In this document: in pieces, positions 1 to 9,200 of the stretch
Position numbering within the stretch: position 1 is the stretch's first letter
Layout of the letters: every line of letters begins with the position of its first letter
NCBI RefSeq assembly: GCF_037038585.1
Contig: NC_092526.1
Location: 36,469,501 to 36,533,500, forward strand
Length of the DNA: 64,000 nucleotides
DNA from: Patagioenas fasciata
Lineage: Eukaryota > Chordata > Aves > Columbiformes > Columbidae
Reading direction: 5' to 3'
Notes under the pieces: generated by a model
Told to the model about the DNA's origin: nothing
The model's input: the letters and a program-made list of their open reading frames with translations, nothing else
The model's database searches: none
Program-made: the position numbers and the translations under genes

Positions 1-1071
1 GATAGTGTCTGAAACTGCAGTTGTTGAGTCCCGTCCTGCTACGACACCTGCTCATCCTACCTGAGGACAGTTGAAATCTCCAGTGGTGATGGTGACTTGT
101 GACCTCTCTGATCTCCTACGTTGCCCTTTTGGCCAGACGATCGGTTGTGTGGTCCTGGTACTGTATTATTACTCTTCAGGTGCGATCACTTATTGGAATC
201 TTCCTGATATATTTCAATTTTTAATCTAATTCACCTCCAAGCTTCCCGCTACACACAGTGCTGCTTCTCCACCAGCGCAATGTACTCTGTTTTCCAGATT
301 ATTTGTAGCCTTATGTGCAAGTCCCCAGCTGATTATCAGCAGTGATAATCTGAAGTTGATTGGGTATTTGCGTCCTCTCATTTTAGTAGAAGAAGATCCA
401 GCATTTCTCTGTGTGTTCACTTATGCTCAGCATGCACAGAGCACAAACTAAGCCTACCGTCCCCTATGCTCTTGGATACTCCCAAAATCTCTTCTGCTTC
501 TTAGAACTTGGAACAGTTATGTTTCCAGTACACAATCCTGAACTGTGTGTTTTTAGGAAAAGCACAGGCTGTTTTCATGGTAGTGAAAAATTTCTGGTTT
601 AGAATTTGTGATTAGTTGCTAACACACATTTTTGTAGTCTCTATGCGTTCCTTTGCTGTAGGACATTTTATTCCACACTTCTTGCTCCAAGGCTGAGCAT
701 CATCTCATAGGTCGCTTCTCCCCTTTGAGTCACTCTCCCTGTTGACAATCTTATTTCTCCAGCATCAACTATTATGAGGACTACATGAGAGATTGTTAAT
801 GCTTCCTCGTGTTTAACTGTCAGAATTGAGAGTATCATGTATTAAGGAAGAGAACGGGCACACACAGTGGTACAGTTCCCTTCTCTCCCCAGCAGGCTAT
901 GGGTCACAATTTGCTTTACACAGAACAGATTGGCAGCCTGTCCCTCATTCCCTGTGCTCCCTTTGCGAACAGATCATAGTCTCTGCTTTATCCTGGCAAC
1001 TGTATAAAGAAACATCGTAATGTAAATTCTATTCCTAAGGGAACTGCACTCAGTTTTACAATTTTTAATAG
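1..1071 (+). other. POFUT2: POFUT2 intron (partial, window starts inside it)
   Basis: This stretch precedes the first recognisable POFUT2 exon. It ends in a usable acceptor (TTTTTAATAG before 1072). I looked for the preceding POFUT2 exon, which should end in a phase-1 codon fragment before Ser-Val-Met-Leu-Asp, and did not find it, so it probably lies left of the window. Short open frames here have no recognisable domain. I see nothing else in it. Confidence 0.7.
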
Positions 1072-1138
1072 GTCAGTGATGTTAGACAGAGCTGAAAACC
1101 TTCTTCATGACCACTACGGAGGGAAAGATTATTGGAAT
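1072..1138 (+). CDS. POFUT2: POFUT2 exon ([17 protein letters not shown] segment)
   Basis: The exon is 67 nt, with acceptor AATAG at 1067-1071 and donor GTGAGT from 1139. It starts with the last base of a split codon and ends in phase 0 after Tyr-Trp-Asn. Confidence 0.9.
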
Positions 1139-3370
1139 GTGAGTATTTTCCAGTTAGCTTCTCTAGACTTTCTACTTGGTTCTGATAAAAATTCCGTAAC
1201 CGATGTGTGCTTCACTTTTGCCTGGGGTTTCTTTTCTTGAAAGTAACTTGTGTCATATGTTTCAGCAGCATAGGCTTACAGATGGTCTTCAGGCTGCTGT
1301 TGATTAATGTGATGCAGTTTGTCCTGGTGTCTCGTCCCCAGAGATTCAGGGCTGCAGGCATGTCATCTAGAAGGACCCCCCCTATGCAACACATCTGCGA
1401 TCAGCAGGGAACTGCCTTTGTGCCATTATAAATAACTATAGTTTGCTCTGTACACCTGTGTATTGCAGAGTCAGACAAGTATGCTGGTTGTAAATGTGCT
1501 TATGATTAAACGGTTAACGCTCAGATGAAAAGTTAGAAATTGTTGCTTGTAGTGCTGCATGGATGTGTCAGAACTAACTGCATCCTGGAGGCTCTGTGTA
1601 TGTGAAACTGTCTCCATTTAGTCATTTTTAGCCCTCCCTTTTTTGTGACTCGGCATCTGCTCTTATTCCAACAGACCCGTCGGAGTATGGTGTTTGCTAA
1701 ACACCTCCGTGTAGTGGGAGACGAGTTTAGAAACAAATATCTTCAATCCACAGATGAGGCAGACAGGACTCATTACAAGGAGGACTGGACTCAGATGAAG
1801 GTAGAATCATAACAGTCTGTTTCCCATAACAAATGCAATTTTTTGTCTGCATACTCCTGGCCGTACACTACAGGTAATTTTGGAAGATACAGATGAATCT
1901 AGCTCTCCCTGCTCAAATTGAGGTGGATGGGCATGTTCCTACTGTACCCTCTTCTCCCTGTGTGACATGAGTTCAGGGAGTCTGCTGAGATGTGGCTGAC
2001 TGGGTCTGGGTGCCAGATTTCTGTTACCCTCATTTCACTGAAGGAAACTGGTATTTGTTCTTGGATTCAGCATCGTCTTTGGGTGTAAGGTTCAGCTGCA
2101 AACTGCCAGTTGTGGGTTTGGTCGAGCAGAGTTGATTTTTTGCTTACAAATATTTCACACTCTAGTTCCTCTTGTATAATGCAGGCCCCCCAAGATGGAA
2201 ATGTTGCAATAAGTGTCCCAAATACTGCCAATCCATACCTTAAAATTGCTTTCTTTAGCTAGAGCACTTCAAAATCCAGAGGTTATGCATCCAGGACTTT
2301 TCAGTGTGAATGAATAGTGGTGCTCTCCAGTTTTAAAGTTTACTGATCTCTCTCTCTTAGGTTAAGACGGGCACAGCTCGAGGTGGTCCATACCTTGGGG
2401 TTCATCTCAGAAGGAAAGACTTCATCTGGGGTCACAGAGAAGACGTGCCTTCCCTACAAGGAGCAGTGAAGAAAATCCGCAGCCTCTTGGAGACCCATAA
2501 ACTTCAAAAAGTTTTTGTAGCCACTGATGCTGTCGAGGAGGGTAGGCAGATTACAGTCAGTTTAGGATCAATAACTTTTGGCAATGAGTGCAGCAATTAC
2601 TACTTTGTTTTTATAAATGACTGGAAGTTCATCTGTCTCCATAATTCAGTGAGGAGTTGAACAGGACTGAGCAGCTGTTTTCTTCCAGCTTGAGTAGCTG
2701 GTATCAAACTGTTCTTTTGGTATTTCCCATAGGAGGTTTGATGGTCTCTACAAGGAAAAATTTGGAATCAAATTAGCAGCAACTTGCTCTTTATAACATA
2801 AAAATAAATTTGCGTCTTCCCCTTTTTCAGAGGTTGAATTGCTGAAGAAACTCCTGCCTGAGATGGTGAGGTTTGAACCTTCGTGGGAGGAGCTGGAACT
2901 CTACAAAGATGGGGGCTTGGCTGTGATTGACCAGTGGATCTGCGCACATGCAAGGTTGCGAATTTGACTTTTCTTTGAGGAGCCAAATCTTATTGTCACA
3001 AAACTGAATATTTTTTTGACCCAGATATCATTGCTTAAAAATAATGTGTGACATGATACTATATACTTGATCTATAGATAAAATAGATGTATAATAGTTA
3101 TATTGTATATATATATAATATATATGATAACTTCATATCATTTCAATGAACATTAACAATTACTTGCATTTTAAAAACTGGCCCTCTTTGCAAATGCATT
3201 CTGATTTTTTTCACAGGTATTTTATAGGCACCTCAGTTTCAACATTTTCCTTCCGGATCCATGAGGAGAGGGAGATCTTGGGATTTGATCCAAAGACAAC
3301 TTACAACCGATTTTGTGGCGATAAAGAGAAAAATTGCGAGCAGCCAACTCACTGGAAAATCTTATATTAA
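1072..3370 (+). CDS. POFUT2: POFUT2, protein O-fucosyltransferase 2 (3' part, five exons)
   Basis: POFUT2 is an ER-resident GT68 glycosyltransferase. It transfers fucose from GDP-fucose to Ser/Thr in folded thrombospondin type-1 repeats, which is needed for secretion of ADAMTS-type proteins. Exons at 1072-1138, 1675-1800, 2361-2541, 2831-2954 and 3217-3370 have AG acceptors and GT donors, and their phases agree throughout. Joined, they give the last 216 residues, about half of the roughly 430-residue protein. The [12 protein letters not shown] segment in the third exon carries the family's HxRRxD-type GDP-fucose/catalytic motif. The last exon has the conserved [16 protein letters not shown] stretch and ends THWKILY-stop. 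The N-terminal signal peptide and first half lie outside the window. The gene converges on ADARB1, as in human. No frameshift or missing key residue was seen. Identity is from family knowledge and very strong residue similarity. Confidence 0.96.
1675..1800 (+). CDS. POFUT2: POFUT2 exon ([11 protein letters not shown] segment)
   Basis: The exon is 126 nt (42 codons, phase 0 to 0). The acceptor is CCAACAG and the donor is AAG followed by GTAGAA at 1801. Confidence 0.93.
2361..2541 (+). CDS. POFUT2: POFUT2 exon with the HxRRxD-type motif
   Basis: The exon is 181 nt, with a pyrimidine-rich acceptor TCTCTCTTAG and donor GAGG followed by GTAGGC. It encodes the GDP-fucose-binding [14 protein letters not shown] segment and the [11 protein letters not shown] strand. 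It ends in phase 1. Confidence 0.95.
2831..2954 (+). CDS. POFUT2: POFUT2 exon ([20 protein letters not shown] segment)
   Basis: The exon is 124 nt, with acceptor CCCTTTTTCAG and donor CAAG followed by GTTGCG. It encodes the conserved [15 protein letters not shown] helix region and ends in phase 2. Confidence 0.94.
3217..3370 (+). CDS. POFUT2: POFUT2 terminal coding exon
   Basis: The acceptor is TTTTTTTCACAG and the exon opens with the last base of the split Arg codon, then [13 protein letters not shown]. The stop TAA is at 3368-3370. There is no C-terminal KDEL-type signal, which is usual for this enzyme. Confidence 0.95.
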
Positions 3371-4250
3371 AATACAGAGAAACCCAAGGACTTCAATATT
3401 GGTGAGCTCGAAAGAATAAGGAAAAACTACGGGGAAATACCAAACTACAACTCAGTCTGCCTTCTTCTTGGTGTTTACTTGACATTTCGGTTCTGGAGTA
3501 CAAGCAATATTCACCTTCTTAGCCAGGCACTGATGGGAGTGAGGAAAATGAAACCAGCCTCTGATCCAGTTCTCAGCATAGTCAGGATTAGAAGACACCA
3601 CTGGACACTACAATTGACTTGAAAACCAAAATTTGTCCTGAAACTCAGTAACAGAATAAGTTGGAGCTTTCTTCAAACTTCTGAAGAAGAGAAACAGTTT
3701 AACTTTTATTAATACAAACTTAACAGAGCTGTGGTCTGTACTGCATTTCTGTATTTATTTTTCATACTGTTCAGCGTTTGCCTCTGCCCGCTGCCCCTCT
3801 GATCTTGGTTTTGTAACCTGCACTACATGACCTGCAGATTGTGCGTAAACTCTGCCATTTCTAGGGGAAATCATCCCTTTTCAAATAGTAATTTGTGAAC
3901 GTTCAAATTGATGCAACTAGTGCTTGATAAAAGGAGAGGAGGTGGCATTTCTACCTGAACACCAGCTGCTTCTACTAGCAGTCTCTATGCTGAGAGAGGC
4001 ACAAAGCTGGGACTCACAGGGTGGTAAAAGAAAGGCTATGTTTCTTCTTATGTTTTACCTTCACAAAGGGAACTCTTTTTTCCCCCATCATCCTCACAAA
4101 CGCTTATTTAGTTGGATTGCTGCAAAAGTCAGCACCCTTTTGGGGTCGCCTGTCACTCAGTTCAGCAACAGTGATGCATTGCTAGGGAGCCTGCTAGAAG
4201 GCCTTTTAAGTTTTTACATCAGTTAAATGGATCTTCCCAGTAATTTAACA

Positions 4251-4256
4251 AATAAA
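4251..4256 (+). terminator. Possible proximal polyadenylation signal, POFUT2
   Basis: AATAAA lies about 880 nt after the stop, in AT-rich sequence. It would give a shorter alternative 3' end. This is a hexamer match only. Confidence 0.35.
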
Positions 4257-5033
4257 TTTCTGCTTTCAGTTTATGCAAGAGAGCAAACTGAGGACAATCA
4301 CAGACAGCAAAAGTCATTTGGCCTCCAAATAATGTGTATAAGCTGAGCAGCAGGGAGCCCTGCAGGTGGGGTTGTGCTGGGATGGAGGTACAGGGGAAGA
4401 GTCCGTGTCTGCACCACCAGCCAGAGGGAAAGGCCAGCTCCTGTTTCAGAAGGGTTTTGTGTGAGTACAATTCTAACTCTTGCAGTCTCCTGCTATATAG
4501 AGTTGTCTGCTGGGAAGTACTCTGCACCATTGGGTGCTCCAGATGGGTCTTCTGCCCTGCAGGCCTACATGGTTCTGTTAAGCAGGAGAAACTTTTCTCA
4601 AGAATGGACTAGGAGACAGATTTCAAAAGGTGAAGCAGATATTTTACCTTAAAGTCTGTATTAACAGATTACCTTGCTGTTAGTTGACCCTTCACTTGCT
4701 CTTTCCTCTTGGCCTGAGTAGGAGTATATTTAACCCTCCTGCACTGTGCAGTGGACATTTCACAGATGCTCCCAGACAGTTAGGTTGTTTCCTCCCGTGC
4801 AACTGCAGCAGAAGCTGTGAAGACTTCTCAGACAGCAGGAGCAGCAGCTCTCCTGTTCTTCCCAGCTGTTGATCGTACCTTTGTGCAGCAGCTGAGCCTC
4901 TCTGGTGACAAAGTGGGGAGCCCAGCGTTTCAGAGCAGTGCCTTTTCCCACTAAGTCAAATGTTCTTGTGTAACCAGTGCACCATGTAAAGCGCTGGTGG
5001 CATTTTACATGTAATGTATACCTCGTTAAGAAA

Positions 5034-5039
5034 AATAAA
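5034..5039 (+). terminator. Main polyadenylation signal candidate, POFUT2
   Basis: AATAAA is followed within 20-40 nt by GT-rich sequence (TGTGATGTGTCC), as expected for a cleavage site near 5055. It is the last good signal before the CR1 element and the convergent MROH gene. Confidence 0.6.
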
Positions 5040-5055
5040 AAGCCTTGTAGCATTT

Positions 5056-5349
5056 TATGTGATGTGTCCGTGCTTCTTGCTTCTTCCTAACTGTGCGTTT
5101 TGCTGTCTCCTGGCTCCCTAGCATCGGACATAGAAGAAACTTAGATAAAACCTGCATGTGCTGTCTGGGGTTTTTTTAATCATCTGTCCCATGAGGACAT
5201 TAGCAGGGGTAGCCAGCATTACCCTTCTGGCACTGGGAGACTGCACCTGGTGCATCTCAGTGCTGACAGCTGCTGCAAAGCAGACACAGCTGGCGACTCT
5301 CCTCCTGAGGGTCCTGGTTGCTTCAGGGCCTGACTTTTCCAGCATTTCA
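5056..5349. other. Intergenic, POFUT2 to CR1
   Basis: I recognise no gene or repeat here. It may include a badly decayed 5' continuation of the CR1 element that is clear from about 5350. Confidence 0.5.
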
Positions 5350-5970
5350 TGTGCCCAGGTGGCCAAAAAGGCCAACAGCATCCTGGCTTATATCAATAGT
5401 GTGGCCAGCAGGACTGGGGAAATAATTGTCCCCCTGTACCAGCACTGGTGAGGGCGCACCTTAAATCCTGTGTTCGGTTTTTGGCCCCTCATCATAAGAA
5501 AGACATTGAGGTACTGGAAAAAGTGCAGAGGAGGCAACAAAGCTGGTGAGGGGCCTGGAACACGTCTGATGAGGAGCAGCTGAGGGAACTGGGGCTCTTA
5601 ATCCTGAATAAGAGGAGGCTGAGGGGAGACCTTATCTCTGTTTACAACTACCTGAAAGGAGGTTATAGCATGGAGGGGGTTGGTCTCCTCTCCTAAATAA
5701 CAAGCGATAGGGTAAGAGGAAATGGCTTCAAGTTATGCCAAGGGACATGTAGATTGGATATTTGGAAAAAATTATTCACCCAGAAGGGTTGTCAGGCATT
5801 GGAACAGGCTGCCCAGGGAAGAGGTTGAGGCACCATCCTTGGAGGTATTGAAGAGACCTGTGGATGTGGTAGTTAAGGACATAGCTTAGTGGTGGACTTG
5901 GCAGCGCTAGGTTAACTCTTGGATCTTAAAGGTCTTTCACAACCTACATGATTCAACGATTCTATGACTA
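5350..5970 (+). repeat. CR1 LINE 3' end, plus strand
   Basis: The sequence follows the avian CR1 consensus. It starts in the C-terminal reverse-transcriptase coding region (AQVAKKANSILAYI...), which breaks by frameshift near 5440. It then runs through characteristic 3' segments (AGGAGGCTGAGGGGAGACC, GGAACAGGCTGCCCAGGGAA, GTGGTGGACTTGGCAG). It ends in the ATTCAACGATTCTATGA tail. It is 5'-truncated and non-autonomous. Its end abuts the 3' end of the MROH gene on the opposite strand. Confidence 0.93.
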
Positions 5971-5976
5971 TTTATT
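5971..5976 (-). terminator. Polyadenylation signal of the MROH-family gene
   Basis: AATAAA on the minus strand lies 28 nt beyond the stop codon. The truncated copy of this gene end has ATTAAA at exactly the same spacing (12384-12389), which supports a gene-derived signal. Cleavage would fall inside the antisense CR1 sequence. Confidence 0.6.
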
Positions 5977-6004
5977 CAGGGAAGAGCATATGGGGGTGCT
6001 GGGA

Positions 6005-6213
6005 TCAGTCCTGTGCAGAGCCCCAGCAGCACAGCCAGCCATTGCCCCAGAGAGAAGGCCGCCGCCTCCTCCACACCTGGTGGAGTCGGCCCTGCAGTTC
6101 CTGCAGCCTGGATCTGGAGGACCCATTTGCCACTGCAGCTCTCAGCTGGGGCAGGGTGCGAATTGCCTGGCGTTGGACGTAGGGATCGCTGTCCCCTATC
6201 GCGCGTTGAACGG
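6005..6213 (-). CDS. MROH exon 15, terminal
   Basis: The terminal exon is 209 nt, (A)VQRAIGDSDPYVQRQAIR to CCWGSAQD and stop TGA at 6005-6007. The acceptor is CTGTTCCAG. A near-identical copy of this exon lies at 12418-12626. Confidence 0.9.
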
Positions 6214-9200
6214 CTGGAACAGAGAGAAACAGAGCCAAGGTCAGAGCCTGGATCCGCAGGGACCCCAGGAACCCCTCCTGCCAGGGCCACCCCACCGGCT
6301 CTTCGGATGGCCAGGGAGAACAGCGGCCAACAGGATGTCCTTGAAACTTCTCTCTACTCTGCCCCCACCGCCCCTCGTCTGCGCAAGGAGCAGAGCCCTC
6401 CCCGGCCGGGCCCGGATTGCAGCTCCCTGGCCAGGGTCCTTCCTCCTCCCCGCCAGTCCCTGCTGACACCCCGCTGTCCTCACTCACCCTCATAGATGAG
6501 CTGGAACTTCTCCGGCTGAGCCCTCATGTGCTGCCCAAGGACCCCTGGGAACACAGAGCCCGTCACCGCTCCTGCTCGCCCCAGCAGCACAGCTGCCCCA
6601 CATCAGCCCAGCCACACGCGCTCCTGCCCCTGGCAGCGCTGAGCCCGGGCTCTGCCCCAAGCGCGATGCCCACGGGCAGGGGAGGGAGAGGGCGGCAGGG
6701 AGCCCCGTGCACCCCACATCGGGCAGTGATGGCTCCAGAGCTGCTGGGCCAAATCCTGCTGCCGGTGCAGCACCCAGGGCTGGGGCCGAGATGCAGTAGG
6801 GCTGGGAGGGACCCCTGGGGGTTGTGCCTCACCAAGGAATGCGACAGCTGCCTCTCGTATGGAGTCCTGTGGGCTCTCCATGTATGTCAGGGACTGAAGC
6901 AGGTACTCTGCTGCTCTGCTGTGGCACTCTGCCAGCTGGAGAGAGCGACAGGAGATGGAGACAAGAGCTGGGGCAGACTCTGACCTTGGCTGGGTGGTCC
7001 CTGCGCCCAGGACTGGCCTCCCCTGCCAGGACACCCACAACACCCAGCCAGCAGCCGGCTAGTGCCGGGTCTGGAGGGAGCAGAGGGCTGGGTGCTCCCC
7101 GAGGAGCTGCGGGGCCATCCTGTCCCCAACCCCCAGCTGGGTCAGGGCTCCGTCAGCAGCCGTGGGCTCTGGCAGGGAGAGGAGCTTGGAGAAGAGCCCG
7201 TGGGGCCACACACCCGAGGTATGGGAGAGTGTGTGGGCTGCAGGCTGGTGGCGATGGGCTGCAGCAGTGGGCAGGGGCACAGCTGCCAGCCCCACACACT
7301 GGGCACTGGGGGCTTGTCCAGGCTGGGGCTGGGGCTTCATGGCATCCTTACCAGGCACTCGCCGATCGCCTCTATCTGCTGATCCCTAAGCACAGCCTGC
7401 CTGAGCTTCTCCTTCTTCAGGAACAGGGTAGCTTGCAGCAGGGTAGCCCGACAGGTCTGCAGAGCAGCAGAGATCGAGAGATTGCACCACTGCCCATAGC
7501 ACGGGACCTGCGTCCCCTGCTCCTGGGCAAGGCTCAGGGCCTGTGCTGGCCCGTGACAGGGAGATGCAGGAGGTGGGGAACTCGTCTGCCAGCAGATTGG
7601 TGCTTGGACAGAGGAGCAAGGCAACCCCCATCTCGGGCACTGGGTGCTGCTGGGGCAGCAGGACAGACGTCCCCCAGGGCTGCTGCTCTGGAGCCAAGGC
7701 CAGGAGGTGGCTGGAGCTCTGCAGTCTGTGAGGTGTCAGGGCAGGAGGTGGCTGAGCCACCTCCCATGGGGACACCAGCAGGTCAGAAATCCTCACCGCT
7801 GCCACGGACTTGTTCTCATCATGCACGTGGAAGATCAGTGGGAGCAGGCTCTGGTGCACAAGCGTCTTCAGCGGCTTTTTTCCGTCATCTACACGCTCTA
7901 TCACCTCTTTAAAGATGCTGACGGAGAGCTGTTGCATGTACCCGGACTCCTGGTGGACATGAAGAGGGCAAGACCTCAGCACCGGCTGCCTCAGGCGCAC
8001 CTGGTCCTAGGTCTGAAAATCCACAAGGCAAAACGTTTTCTGGCAGCACCCAAAGCCCACGGGGACTGCACGAAGCCTTACGTTGTCAAATAGTGGCCGG
8101 AGCCTTTCAGCCAGCTGCAGAGCGATGGGGGTGGAAATTGGGAAGCGTGGGTCACGGATCACCTTTCTGAGCACAGACAGGGTGATCTTGACCACATCCA
8201 TGTCTGTGTCTTGCAGTACATCCGTGAGTCTTCGCACCAGGAACCGCATTTTTGGGACCTGCGTGGAACAGTTGGAGCAGTTGTGGCAGCTGGAGCCCAC
8301 GCTGCTGCCTCAGGGCCCAGACACCAACGGCCTGCCCCGAAGGACTCGGGCAGGTGAACAGGGAGGCAGGAGAGCTGGGAGCAGCTACCACAGCTCCCGT
8401 AGCCCAGCCAAGTCCAAGCCGCTCTGGTAGCCAGCACCCCTGCCCAGCCCCACACCACCAGCACGGCTTCAGCCGCTGCCTCCCGCTCACCATCCTGGGT
8501 GTGCCGCAGAGCACGCTGAGGCCTTTGAGCACCAGGGAACGCGTTATCCTGCAGTCGCTCTCCAGGTATCTTGGGACAAGCTGCAGGAAGCTGTCAACCC
8601 TTACATTTCGGCCAGGGGAGGCCAGGATCTGAAACACACAGAGCAGTGACGGGGTGCCCGGCTGGCAGGACCCCAGCCCTCGGCAGCCTCTGATTGCTCG
8701 TCCTATGAGGAGCGACAGCTGGCGCAAGGGGGGCACAAAGCACACACAGAGGCAAGTGTCCCCCCAGCAGCAGGCACCCAAGGGCACACAGAGGAGCCCA
8801 CCCTCTGCCCCAGACCCACCAACTGGGCTCCCCCTGCAGCTGCGGCTACGAGAGGGCAGAGCGGTGGGAAGCAGCTCAGCGAGGCAGCGCTCGCCATCAG
8901 GCTCACCTCCACAAGGAACGCCATGGCAGGGAGCACACAGCGGGGCTCATTCTTGCTGAGCAGCTCGACCAGGTAGGACACCACAGAGGCATTGAAGTGT
9001 CTTGAGACATCATGGATCTCTCTGGAAAGAGGAAAAAGGCACCATTGGCCATGAGCACGGCAGGCAAACCTCTCCTGGGACTTCCTGTCCCCCTCAAGGG
9101 CCAAAGACCCCTTTGTGCTCCAGTCCAGCCAGCAGCAGCATTTGCTCCCACAGGCCCGGGTCTTTCCCACCACCCCTCACCAGGGGAAAGGCAGTGCCCA

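Larger units (their letters stand above)
3371..5055 (+). other. POFUT2: POFUT2 3' untranslated region (inferred)
   Basis: This is non-coding sequence between the POFUT2 stop and the best polyadenylation signal at 5034-5039, followed by GT-rich sequence. An earlier AATAAA at 4251-4256 could give a shorter message. Open frames here are short and have no recognisable domain. Confidence 0.6.

Noticed and set aside
5158-5451. 97-codon plus-strand frame.
   Set aside because: Its C-terminal part is the decayed reverse-transcriptase end of the CR1 element and it breaks by frameshift. It is not a host gene.
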